Origin: a virus
Length of the DNA: 29,514 bases
Virus record (IMG/VR): IMGVR_UViG_3300036866_000026
Span: 1 to 29,514 of that record
Direction: 5' to 3' (one strand)
Shown in pieces: positions 7,901 to 13,237 of this stretch. Both the position numbers and the translations under genes were made by a program. Numbering within the stretch: position 1 is the stretch's first letter; the number at the start of each line of letters is the position of its first letter. The notes beneath the pieces are model-generated. The model worked only from the letters and a program-made list of their open reading frames with translations, ran no database searches and was not told the origin of the DNA.

Positions 7901-9230
7901 TGTTGATTCCGACGAAGCGCAGGTTGGTGCCGGTGATTGAGAGTCCGTTGCCGCCGTTGCCCCCTCCGCCGTTCTGGCTGAAGCGCACGGTCGGCATGCT
8001 GGGACTCGGGTTGACGTTGCCGCCGGCGATCGCTACGCCGGCGTCCCATGGAGTCACGTTGTTGCCGACGTCCACGAGGAACGCCGAGCTCCCAGTACCC
8101 AGCAGCCCAACGTTCCAGACGACGCTCGTGCTGCGGGTCTGGTAGAGCGCCTGCCGTGTCTCGATGCCTGAGGCGACGGTAGACGCGAACTTCGTGGTGT
8201 ACCAGCCGCTGCGTCCGAGGAAGGGCGCGGAGAGGGTGAGCGAGGTGGCGCCGGGGGCGACCGTGGCGGCTGCCGCCGTCGCGTAGCTCGTGTAGTAGCG
8301 GGAGGGCACGTAGGAGTACCAGGGCAGCAACCCTCCCGGCTTGAAGGCTGGGTCCTCGCTCGAGATCACGTAGATGGAGCCCGAGGAACTGCCGATGGCG
8401 CCGGTGTTGAAGGTGTAGACCGACGAGCCAACCAAGTTGCTCGTGTAGGTGGCGCCGGCGGTGAGCACGATCACATCGCCAGCGATCGCGTTCCCGAGCG
8501 CGTAACTGAAGCTGCACCCCACGCTCAACTTGTGGTTGCCCGCGACGCCGTTGTCCGTACCAGCTCCGGTGAGCGGGCCCTGGTTCGCCGCTGCCGCATT
8601 ATTGGTGGCGAGCCACACCGTCTTCGTCGCGGTCGTTACCAGCGTCGGCAGCGCATAGGGCGCGATGAATGTTTCCGGCACGGTGGGCGGGGTGGGCTTG
8701 GTCGGGGGCGTCGTGTTGCCACTCAGCGTCGTGATCGGGAGCGACACGGAGTCGGCGCTTTCGATCCCGGCGACGACCGCGCGCGCCGTGAAGGAATAGG
8801 CCGTCGAGGGAGTCATTCCCAGGTTGGATACGAAGTTGTAGAAGATCCCGGCGCCCTGTGGCTGGCGGGGGACGATCAGCGAGGTGTTGAACTTGACCCC
8901 GCTCTGGTAAGCGTTGTAACCGTCCGGGACGCTGCCGTCCGCCGGCGGCCAGATCGCGATCTGCGCTCGCGTGGAGGTCAGGAACCCCGGCCAGAGTCGC
9001 TGCGGAACCGACGGCGACGCTCCCGCCGGCGTGTAGGTGAGCGCGACAGTCGCAGGCCCCACGAGAGCGTAGTGCCCGCGCGCGACAGGCAACGCATACG
9101 CGACCGGCTGATGCCCGCTCGAATTGAGCGTGGCCGCCGACCCGCGGGTGAAGTACGTCCCGACCCCAGCCTGCACTACGTAGGATCGCGACCCCGGCGT
9201 GAACCCGAGCCTGATCCGTAGCGCAACCAT
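4938..9230 (-). CDS. Large tail spike: Fn3-like, beta-helix and glycosidase-like domains
   Basis: A 1430-residue putative adsorption or depolymerase protein. Residues about 1-80 form a beta-rich head. Residues about 85-170 resemble a fibronectin-III-type fold (STAYSFTARAVVAGIESA), followed by a Thr/Pro hinge (PPTKPTPPTVP). Residues about 200-900 carry the repeated short-strand pattern of a right-handed parallel beta-helix (for example GNMLDRCIIGRDN, IRYNTS, VVTNNIIDCNPGG). Residues about 965-1430 look like a TIM-barrel-type glycosidase: GPYMGIEQ near 993, LILGNADYF, DAVYCQNVIGVGG near 1223, LIFEQNGPSHG near 1266, then an MNPKGNG strand. This resembles the putative GHL15 glycosyl hydrolase group; I infer the match from pattern only. 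Likely role is binding or cleaving host surface polysaccharide. Confidence 0.8.
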   Translation of the reverse strand: MVALRIRLGFTPGSRSYVVQAGVGTYFTRGSAATLNSSGHQPVAYALPVARGHYALVGPATVALTYTPAGASPSVPQRLWPGFLTSTRAQIAIWPPADGSVPDGYNAYQSGVKFNTSLIVPRQPQGAGIFYNFVSNLGMTPSTAYSFTARAVVAGIESADSVSLPITTLSGNTTPPTKPTPPTVPETFIAPYALPTLVTTATKTVWLATNNAAAANQGPLTGAGTDNGVAGNHKLSVGCSFSYALGNAIAGDVIVLTAGATYTSNLVGSSVYTFNTGAIGSSSGSIYVISSEDPAFKPGGLLPWYSYVPSRYYTSYATAAAATVAPGATSLTLSAPFLGRSGWYTTKFASTVASGIETRQALYQTRSTSVVWNVGLLGTGSSAFLVDVGNNVTPWDAGVAIAGGNVNPSPSMPTVRFSQNGGGGNGGNGLSITGTNLRFVGINIQPIASWLNQAQNLQACVNLGGTGNMLDRCIIGRDNTDLATLSFFIRAISLNGTNNVVHQCYIYGADAGNGSSQDASGISILSGGPFCIQNSYVDAGDENVISGGTFVPQNVMQHDMTIRYNTSHKPTAWQQVLVTANATTLSISRRIKNHFECKVAQRFEWYGNIIQNNALLTSSQGQGGRAFVLTPRDQWSLTEVRQIVSATWNSGTVTVNTTFNHGVAGPLFTTTIKNCPIAGYNGTFLCTVTGPSSFTYSVAGPLAAAGTFTGYESPDLSGGMWMDIADGHIHDNQVYDVGEGHYCYSGADYCPVLYSARLWIHNNLFKLNPAMTDDANLQTPIRAMEFQGFVSDVYLHNNTYISRPQGTGYSVGTSALGLTSVQGGTTNTLNDRWVVTNNIIDCNPGGKMVTPGGTTNPPNINAVGGPWVRACWDTTTQTTGTLTWDRNLFVLDASSGANAWPATTYQVLGAYGSIGFANFVSNTTTPASPSDWNVVSGPYLTAGTDGGPLGAQFGGPALATDQFPRLRLQVIAPSGSTYANAGFQSSAGIFNLVDFGPYMGIEQTQGATFATIFAAIKTAGKANGILTRCLHYTMSSELAKSGGSGNSNTYTQWIASVNSANWWLRTAPYPSGAIVASSDGQTNTGTLQTSSQNTVTLGGLTFAQAYWAHYDGVLRQGNAVAQGYASGVAFAPNPYLDGYQMDNIFDQPRVSGAWGNDTTQYTSHWGTSADSTISAWIQQGAAAQIAALRAINPRMLILGNADYFIRSTTNFSYQVALDPSLRGTMDAVYCQNVIGVGGIEGQGVTTTAQLMANLRAAEALMAPGGTLIFEQNGPSHGASWSNVNQASWTNADWQAARFGMACACMGGLNDWHYALSRSDGTYTPTTIYLMDEFGVTTGGSQTNGRNWLGAPLEQQQVAPRTVGVWYRVFGGGVVFMNPKGNGSQTITLATIGLAGMKAISNIGFGVGSINTGLAVSSITLSDRDGRFLTF

Positions 9231-9231
9231 C

Positions 9232-9669
9232 TCAGCTCATCTGCAGCACGCCGTTCACGGCATCCGACTGCACCGTGAACGTATCCCCGTTCTGCATCGT
9301 CACTCCCGCTCCGTAGTCCCACCACCCGAGCAGCGGCTTATTCAGCGGCGTCGTAGGCGTCGTGTCGTACAACACTACGTACCGAAACGGCCCAATCGCT
9401 CCACTCGCACTCCAGGTCGGCGACGCACACGACGCGAGCAGGATCCACAAGCCCGCACTCTGCAAGCTCGAGATCGTCGTCACGGCCGCTCCACCCGCCG
9501 TGTACCCGTTCGCCGTCGGCATCTCGCCCGCCGAGATGTCCGAATACACCTGATTCGTCGCCACCGGCACCGTGTTGGTCAACAACACCTTCAGGGAATC
9601 GGTCGCGAGATTCAGCCCACCGTTCCACGGCAACGCCGCCACCGAATTAAACTTGTTGAATGTCGCCAT
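9232..9669 (-). CDS. Small phage structural protein (MATFNKFNSV type)
   Basis: A 145-residue protein. The N-terminus MATFNKFNSV and the block DSLKVLLTNTVPVATNQVYSD are typical of a widespread small phage protein found near tail genes. An in-frame GTG at 9762 would add 31 residues, but the ATG at 9669 has a good GAGGG Shine-Dalgarno seven bases upstream and the family-type N-terminus, so I use it. The rest is beta-rich and Gly/Ala/Thr-rich, ending with YGAGVTMQNGDTFTVQSD. It is one base upstream of the tail spike and overlaps the preceding small gene by 23 bases. It is likely a virion component; the precise role is unknown. Confidence 0.75.
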   Translation of the reverse strand: MATFNKFNSVAALPWNGGLNLATDSLKVLLTNTVPVATNQVYSDISAGEMPTANGYTAGGAAVTTISSLQSAGLWILLASCASPTWSASGAIGPFRYVVLYDTTPTTPLNKPLLGWWDYGAGVTMQNGDTFTVQSDAVNGVLQMS

Positions 9670-9814
9670 CGTGGCCCTCGGCTTGCGGCGGAATAGGTTC
9701 GCGAGCTGGCTTCCCCACCGGCTCAGCAGGTTCGTCAGGCTTCGCAGGAATCCCAAGCCCACCCCCCCTGTGGTTCATCCGCCCAGGCTCGCACGGAATC
9801 ACGTAATCGACCAT
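9647..9814 (-). CDS. Small proline-rich hypothetical protein
   Basis: A 55-residue protein starting at the ATG at 9814, preceded by a strong run of G (TAGGGGGGTTGCG) at Shine-Dalgarno distance. It begins MVDYVIPCEPGRM and continues with repeated Pro-Ala-Glu-Lys elements (PAKPDEPAEPVGKPAREP). It fills an otherwise empty space between two genes and overlaps the next gene by 23 bases, an overlap length also seen twice at the terminase end. The longer frame reading through it from 10132 is not credible because it would overlap other genes. Function unknown. Confidence 0.5.
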   Translation of the reverse strand: MVDYVIPCEPGRMNHRGGGLGIPAKPDEPAEPVGKPAREPIPPQAEGHDGDIQQV

Positions 9815-9824
9815 CGCAACCCCC

Positions 9825-10013
9825 CTACCGCTTCCGATCCCGACCGCCGTACATCCTACCCGCCGCAGCGTTGGCTTGGCGAATCGCACTGCCCTCACTC
9901 GCACCAGAGGCCAGCAACTTGTTCGCGACCGTCCGCCAAACCTTCCCCTTGCGCTTGGACTTCCCCGCCGCCTTGTTGTGCCGCGAGACGTCAGCCTGCG
10001 TGTGCCAAGGCAT
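9825..10013 (-). CDS. Small basic hypothetical phage protein
   Basis: A 62-residue strongly basic protein. I chose the ATG at 10013 rather than 10037 because a GGGGGG Shine-Dalgarno precedes it by about six bases and the protein then starts MPWHTQADVSRHNKAAGK, the usual form of this common phage family. The segment WRTVANKLLASGASEGSAIRQANAAAG looks like a helical unit seen in many small phage proteins of unknown function. High Lys/Arg content could suit nucleic-acid binding, but nothing proves it. It overlaps the preceding gene by 23 bases with the chosen start. Confidence 0.68.
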   Translation of the reverse strand: MPWHTQADVSRHNKAAGKSKRKGKVWRTVANKLLASGASEGSAIRQANAAAGRMYGGRDRKR

Positions 10014-10224
10014 CGGAGCCCCCCAGGTGCGCGGCATGCATCGCGATCTCCTCCTCCGTCATCGTCCACACGATCGGCTCGAGCAACGGTTCCTTCCCCT
10101 CGGCCTTGCACCGCACCACGTACCGGTGCCACAACCCCAGCCGCCCCAAAACCTCCCGCAGCCGCACCGCTAGAAACCCGCCGCGCAAGACCCCTTCGTT
10201 CGCAAAAAAGATCGTCTCGCTCAC
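9991..10224 (-). CDS. Hypothetical protein
   Basis: A 77-residue protein of unknown family, beginning MSETIFFANEGVLRGGFLAVRL. The middle (REVLGRLGLWHRYVVRCKAEGK) is basic and amphipathic, and the end has TEEEIAMHAAHLGG. There is no membrane segment. Its start overlaps the upstream gene by four bases and its end overlaps the next by about 23, so it is part of the minus-strand block leading from the replication genes to the structural genes. Confidence 0.5.
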   Translation of the reverse strand: MSETIFFANEGVLRGGFLAVRLREVLGRLGLWHRYVVRCKAEGKEPLLEPIVWTMTEEEIAMHAAHLGGSDALAHAG

Positions 10225-10760
10225 GATTTCACCTCCGCTCCGGCAAGCTCCAACGCACGCACCAGCCGCTTACTCGTCGGCACCGTCGGCTTCCAAGCCT
10301 CATCCGCCAACCACCGACACCACTCCCGCGTGTGCCACCCGCGTATCAGCACGTGCGCACATAACCCGTTCAACTGCCGCTCGGTCATCATGGTCCCCAT
10401 ACCGGCGAGGACCGCACGATCCCACCCGCGCACCTCGCAGTGACGCGCGAGATTCTCGATCAGCTCCCGCGGGCTCGCCCACTCGCTCGGACCTCCCATC
10501 CCCGCCGGATACTCCAACGCAAATCGACGTCGCCCCAGCTCCACAGCCCAGGCACCCGCGTCAACGCCGCTGCGATCGCGTCCTCCACCGTCGGCCCCTC
10601 CGTCACCGTCCACATCGGCGAGAAACCGATCCCATCCTCGACGAGCCCAGGCTGCCCACTCCTGACAGCTGGGGCAGCTGGCGTGATCGTGGCACTCAGC
10701 GGCAACTGCTCCGGCCTCCGCTTCCACCTCGCCCCGCGCATCAGGTCCCAACATCCGCAT
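10221..10760 (-). CDS. Hypothetical protein, start and upper half uncertain
   Basis: The frame encodes 179 residues. The lower part (from about 10499, MGGPSEW onward) is convincing: GC-rich third positions and a helical region with LCAHVLIRGWHTREWCRWL. The ATG at 10760 has an excellent GGAGG six bases upstream and the protein would carry a Cys pair (HDHASCPSCQEW). However, between about 10520 and 10640 third-position GC is clearly lower (about 62 percent by hand count over 40 codons) than in the overlapping frame (about 87 percent). Either the gene starts near 10499 or the two frames overlap. It has no recognised domain. Confidence 0.5.
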   Translation of the reverse strand: MRMLGPDARGEVEAEAGAVAAECHDHASCPSCQEWAAWARRGWDRFLADVDGDGGADGGGRDRSGVDAGAWAVELGRRRFALEYPAGMGGPSEWASPRELIENLARHCEVRGWDRAVLAGMGTMMTERQLNGLCAHVLIRGWHTREWCRWLADEAWKPTVPTSKRLVRALELAGAEVKS

Positions 10761-10816
10761 GCATCGCCTCCACGCCGTTCAGTCTCGGCCACAGCGCCGC
10801 CGCTCGCCAGTCCCAC
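10460..10816 (-). CDS. Hypothetical protein in overlapping frame
   Basis: A frame of up to 118 residues starting at a GTG at 10816 with no clear Shine-Dalgarno; the true start may be an internal GTG or the ATG at 10742. Third-position GC is high in the second half, better than in the overlapping 10221-10760 frame. The C-terminal part reads MWTVTEGPTVEDAIAAAL and then WSWGDVDLRWSIRRGWEV, which looks like a real small domain with a helix and a Trp-rich strand region. No family recognised. Its end overlaps the lower gene by 40 bases if that gene begins at 10499. Confidence 0.42.
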   Translation of the reverse strand: MGLASGGAVAETERRGGDACGCWDLMRGARWKRRPEQLPLSATITPAAPAVRSGQPGLVEDGIGFSPMWTVTEGPTVEDAIAAALTRVPGLWSWGDVDLRWSIRRGWEVRASGRARGS

Positions 10817-10856
10817 GTGTCACGCTACCCAGGGATCGTCCAACCGCTCGGGACCG

Positions 10857-11273
10857 TCATCGCGGCCCGTCCCGTAGGTATCGCATCGTGCGTTCCGCGA
10901 TCTCAGCATCGGTCATGCCCTTCGCGCGTCCCAGCTCGCGCACCTTCGGGCTCACCTGCGCCACCCATTCGTCAGGGTTGCTGACTCGCAGCTCCTCCAG
11001 GCGAGCATTCGCACGCCGCTCGCCATCGCGGAACTCGGGCGAATCTACGCGAGGCGCGTGCGGCGCCGAATCCTTTGGCCTCAACTCGTGCGGCTTCGGG
11101 AAGAATTTGCCGTGCCGCTCGTGCGACTTCGCGAAGGCTTCGACCTGGGCGAGCGGAAGGTCTTGCAAGGCATCCCAGTACGCCTGTACTAGCCCATCGG
11201 TAAGCGGACGGCTGAACACAAGCGCGATGCGCTCCATGAGCGCGCGGAAGTCAGCGAACTGGCTGCGGTACAT
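10857..11273 (-). CDS. Putative helicase loader, G39P-like
   Basis: A 138-residue protein. The N-terminal 65 residues match the pattern of SPP1 G39P-type helicase loader/inhibitor domains: a first helix FADFRALMERIALVFSRPL, then YWDALQDLPLAQVEAFAK, and the landmark KFFPKPHELRP. The rest is Arg/Glu-rich and probably flexible, as in G39P. Such proteins carry the replicative helicase to the initiator at the origin. It immediately follows the O-like initiator gene (23-base overlap), the expected initiator-loader arrangement. Identification is from pattern and context, not a search. Confidence 0.6.
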   Translation of the reverse strand: MYRSQFADFRALMERIALVFSRPLTDGLVQAYWDALQDLPLAQVEAFAKSHERHGKFFPKPHELRPKDSAPHAPRVDSPEFRDGERRANARLEELRVSNPDEWVAQVSPKVRELGRAKGMTDAEIAERTMRYLRDGPR

Positions 11274-12039
11274 CGAAGTCCTCCTGGTCGGGTGGTGGTT
11301 CCCAAGTGAGCTTAGGCGCGGCAGATCGCACCCCGTTGCCGGTCTTGGGCGGGAATAGCCCTTGCCAGCCGCCGTTAATGCTGGTGTCGATCATCTCTCG
11401 CTGAACCTCGGGCGGGTAAGGCAGGAGCGCTTTGATCTGTTTGGCGAGTGTCACCGGGTCCATGGGCATCCTGCGGCGCCTACGGTGCCCGATCCACTCC
11501 GCCCAGCTGGCTGCCTCGATGCCCTCTGGCAGCTCTTTGGGAGGCAGCAAAGGGGGATAAAGGGGGTTCTTATCTGAGTCTGAGTCTTTGTCTGAGTCTG
11601 AGAGCGGGGACTCGCGGGACTTCGCGGGACGCGTCGGGACACGTCGGGACTTCTTACTTGAGCGTAGCTGGCGCTTACGTTCTGCATCCCTGCCGGATGA
11701 GGTGCGTTGGGCATCCCAGGACTGTTTACGGGCACGTTCGCGGTAGAGCGAATGGTTCACTACCACCCAGCCCCATGGCCTGCCCTCGATTGGAACGAGT
11801 CTAGATCCTTGTTCAGCGGGAGAGCGTGAGGCGGGATCGGGTTCCATGAGCTGGGCGATGCCTTGGCGCAGTAGCTCGAGAGGCCAGCCGGTCATACCGG
11901 CGATCGCTTCGAAGCTCATATCGATCCGTCCGAGGCTATCGGCCAGCGGGAGGATCGACGCCCACACTGCGGCCATAGGCCAGCGACCGTACAGACTCCC
12001 GCCGTAGATCGACCCGAACACCGGGGTATAGCCAGCCAT
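11251..12039 (-). CDS. Phage replication initiator, O-like
   Basis: A 262-residue protein. The N-terminal domain (about 1-100) resembles a phage replication winged-helix: YGGSLYGRWPMAAVWASIL, then SFEAIAGMTGWPLELLRQGI and a PWGWVVVNHSLYR end. A long basic and Asp/Ser-rich linker (about 105-170) follows. The C-terminal part has WAEWIGHRRRRRMPMDPV and a SINGGWQGLFPPK motif common to phage initiator and DnaC-type proteins. It probably binds the origin and recruits helicase through the next gene's product. The linker is encoded by tandem DNA repeats that may themselves be the origin. It is coupled to the repressor gene by TAATG. Confidence 0.68.
   Translation of the reverse strand: MAGYTPVFGSIYGGSLYGRWPMAAVWASILPLADSLGRIDMSFEAIAGMTGWPLELLRQGIAQLMEPDPASRSPAEQGSRLVPIEGRPWGWVVVNHSLYRERARKQSWDAQRTSSGRDAERKRQLRSSKKSRRVPTRPAKSRESPLSDSDKDSDSDKNPLYPPLLPPKELPEGIEAASWAEWIGHRRRRRMPMDPVTLAKQIKALLPYPPEVQREMIDTSINGGWQGLFPPKTGNGVRSAAPKLTWEPPPDQEDFDVPQPVR
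11549..11650. repeat. Tandem repeat cluster inside initiator gene, candidate replication origin
   Basis: Three repeat types sit side by side. AAAGGGGG occurs at 11549-11556 and 11559-11566. Five tandem six-base units TCTGAG (one variant, TCTTTG) fill 11573-11602. Four tandem ten-base units ending CGGGAC fill 11611-11650: two of the form TCGCGGGAC and two of the form CGTCGGGAC. All code for the linker of the O-like initiator. In lambda-type phages the origin is a set of iterons within the O gene, in the corresponding linker region. I infer the same here. A neutral low-complexity linker is the alternative. Confidence 0.5.
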
Positions 12040-12260
12040 TAGCCCTCCATCAGCGGCTCTTGGCGTGGCCGCTTGCGCTTGACGTAGACCACCCTACGCT
12101 CGATGCCGAGCGCGCGCAGCACTGCGTCGCTGGGATTGTCCCTTAGACCGTTTCTAAGTCGTGAGAGATAGCTCACATCCAGGTCGAGCACGCGTGCGGC
12201 TTTGTTGAGTGAGCCGTAACGACGCGCCGCAGCGTCGATAGCCCTTGTCAATCCATCCAT
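12039..12260 (-). CDS. Small HTH transcriptional regulator, Cro/CI-like
   Basis: A 73-residue protein with a helix-turn-helix: RRYGSLNKAARVLDLDVSYLSRLRNGLR at about residues 13-40 has the Cro/CI spacing (helix, turn, recognition helix SYLSRLRN). The tail is very basic (VYVKRKRPRQEP). There is no C-terminal cleavage or dimerisation domain, so it is Cro-sized. The ATG at 12260 is chosen over a longer frame from 12356 because a good promoter lies immediately upstream and would place the transcription start at this codon, giving a leaderless mRNA. The stop overlaps the initiator start (TAATG). It probably binds the inverted repeats in the adjoining control region. Confidence 0.72.
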   Translation of the reverse strand: MDGLTRAIDAAARRYGSLNKAARVLDLDVSYLSRLRNGLRDNPSDAVLRALGIERRVVYVKRKRPRQEPLMEG

Positions 12261-12267
12261 GCCGTGA

Positions 12268-12296
12268 GTTATACTCGCGCCCGCCCGAGTGGGCAA
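12268..12296 (-). promoter_or_regulatory. Leftward sigma70-type promoter for the repressor gene
   Basis: On the minus strand, a -35 box TTGCCC (12296-12291) is followed by exactly 17 bases and a -10 box TATAAC (12273-12268). The expected start of transcription, about seven bases further, falls at about 12260-12261, that is at the repressor ATG. No Shine-Dalgarno precedes that ATG. This matches the known leaderless arrangement of lambda cI from PRM. Confidence 0.55.
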
Positions 12297-12327
12297 TAGC
12301 TCAGATCCAAATAAATACGCAACGCTG

Positions 12328-12343
12328 TTGCCGTAACTGGCAA
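12328..12343. promoter_or_regulatory. Inverted repeat, candidate repressor operator
   Basis: TTGCC-N6-GGCAA is a perfect 5-base inverted repeat in the divergent control region, about 70 bases from the repressor gene. It is flanked by two copies of ATAAATA (near 12310 and 12343), an AT-rich island in GC-rich surroundings. Size and symmetry suit a dimeric HTH repressor, by inference. Confidence 0.4.
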
Positions 12344-12353
12344 TAAATAGGTG

Positions 12354-12374
12354 CACAAGTTGCGTGGCGTTGTG
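12354..12374. promoter_or_regulatory. Second inverted repeat in control region
   Basis: CACAA at 12354-12358 and TTGTG at 12370-12374 form an inverted repeat with an 11-base centre. It lies between the first operator candidate and the rightward leader. It could be another protein-binding site of a different type. I could not identify a convincing rightward -35/-10 pair here. Confidence 0.28.
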
Positions 12375-12406
12375 TTAGCCTCTCAACTGGACCGACGTCC
12401 TAACCT

Positions 12407-12423
12407 AACCGCTCAGAGGAGCC
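12407..12423 (+). repeat. Repeated leader element, copy 1 (hairpin with Shine-Dalgarno)
   Basis: AACCGCTCAGAGGAGCC, identical over 17 bases to 13020-13036. GCTC and GAGC can pair around an AGAG loop, and the GAGGAG Shine-Dalgarno lies in this small hairpin, six bases before the ATG at 12428. Confidence 0.6.
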
Positions 12424-12427
12424 TCAC

Positions 12428-12679
12428 ATGTTCACCTACTCCATCCGCAAACTGCTGACCGGCGCCTATAGCGCCATCCTGATGTACGACGGCGCCATCC
12501 TGGCCGCCACACTTCCCACCCGCGACCGTAACGAAGCCGCCCGCCGCGGGGCGCGTCTCGCCCAGCTGTGCAAGGTGCAGCCGAAGCAAGCCGAGCATTG
12601 GGACGCGCACTACTCGCATGGCGCGACGGTTGAATTAGCCGCCGCCCGCGCCGCCATCGCCAAAGCGGAGGGCACGTGA
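12428..12679 (+). CDS. Hypothetical protein, first gene of rightward block
   Basis: An 83-residue soluble protein of unknown family. It begins with a beta-rich segment (MFTYSIRKLLTGAYSAILMYDGAILAATLP) and continues with an Arg/Ala-rich helical part containing NEAARRGARLAQLCKV. It is the first gene after the divergent control region and is preceded by the repeated leader element with a GAGGAG ribosome site. The next gene's GTG overlaps its TGA (GTGA), so the two are translationally coupled. Likely an early protein. Function not recognised. Confidence 0.68.
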   Translation: MFTYSIRKLLTGAYSAILMYDGAILAATLPTRDRNEAARRGARLAQLCKVQPKQAEHWDAHYSHGATVELAAARAAIAKAEGT

Positions 12680-12963
12680 CCTGCACCACCAAAAACCAGT
12701 TCGCGAACATGGTCGAGCACCGCGCGAACGGGATCCAGCAGATCCACGACCGCATCAGGAAGGAGCTGGCGGACCTCCCCGAGACCACGCCCGCCGTGCT
12801 CGAAATGCTCAACCGCGCGCTCGATGCCCTCGACAATGCGCAGGGCCTCTTGCGCGGCGGGCTCACTGCCGCCGACGTGGATCTACGCTCGCCCGCCCAG
12901 CGCGCCGCTGACGCCCACCAGCCCGGGCTCCCACCGGGAGGAGGTCAGCCCGACCTGTTCTAG
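12676..12963 (+). CDS. Hypothetical protein, helical
   Basis: A 95-residue protein starting at GTG 12676, which overlaps the previous stop. The middle is a long helical region (MVEHRANGIQQIHDRI, then TPAVLEMLNRALDALDNAQ) with coiled-coil character. The C-terminus is Gly/Pro-rich (LPPGGGQPDLF). The end motif QPDLF resembles beta-clamp-binding peptides (Q-x-x-[LI]-F type), but this could be chance. A strong hairpin follows the gene at 12976-12996. Confidence 0.6.
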   Translation: MTCTTKNQFANMVEHRANGIQQIHDRIRKELADLPETTPAVLEMLNRALDALDNAQGLLRGGLTAADVDLRSPAQRAADAHQPGLPPGGGQPDLF

Positions 12964-12975
12964 AGTTCAGCCCTG

Positions 12976-12996
12976 TGGGCTCACCCTGTGAGCCCA
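12976..12996 (+). other. Strong intergenic hairpin
   Basis: TGGGCTCAC and GTGAGCCCA are perfectly complementary around a CCT loop, a 9-base GC-rich stem. There is no following T run, so it is not a standard intrinsic terminator. It may be a transcript-processing or partial-termination structure between two gene pairs that each have the same leader. A palindrome GGGTGCACCC follows at about 13001-13010. Confidence 0.45.
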
Positions 12997-13019
12997 TGAG
13001 GGGTGCACCCTGCACCGAC

Positions 13020-13036
13020 AACCGCTCAGAGGAGCC
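13020..13036 (+). repeat. Repeated leader element, copy 2
   Basis: The same 17 bases as 12407-12423, again ending just before a start codon (ATG at 13043) and containing the GAGGAG ribosome site, here eight bases from the ATG. The repeat boundaries stop before the coding sequence, so the element and not the gene has been duplicated. Confidence 0.6.
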
Positions 13037-13042
13037 ACGACA

Positions 13043-13237
13043 ATGACTCAGCAACAGAAACTCACCGCGCTGGAACTGCGGTTCCAGCTCGCGACCGAAC
13101 TGTGCCCGCACTGGGATTATTTCGATTGGACGTGCCATCGCCTGGAATGCTGCCGGGAACGTCTCGCGGCCGAACGAGAACTGCGCCGGATCCGCCGGCC
13201 GCTCGCCACCGGTCTTACCTGGAGCACCACCCCATGA
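13043..13237 (+). CDS. Small hypothetical protein, Cys-containing
   Basis: A 64-residue protein beginning MTQQQKLTALELRFQLATEL. The centre has three Cys and clustered aromatics (CPHWDYFDWTCHRLECC), and a basic helix follows (RERLAAERELRRIRR). It overlaps the DUF932 start by ATGA and has the repeated leader upstream, so it is probably produced together with the DUF932 protein. Unknown function; the Cys/His cluster could bind metal. Confidence 0.58.
   Translation: MTQQQKLTALELRFQLATELCPHWDYFDWTCHRLECCRERLAAERELRRIRRPLATGLTWSTTP

Noticed and set aside
12260-12356. Upstream extension of the repressor frame to 12356
   Set aside because: It would cover the predicted promoter and inverted repeats and has no clear ribosome site; the ATG at 12260 fits better.
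13003-13233. Upstream extension of the DUF932 frame
   Set aside because: It would overlap the whole 13043-13237 gene and the leader element; the ATG at 13234 gives the natural overlap and N-terminus.
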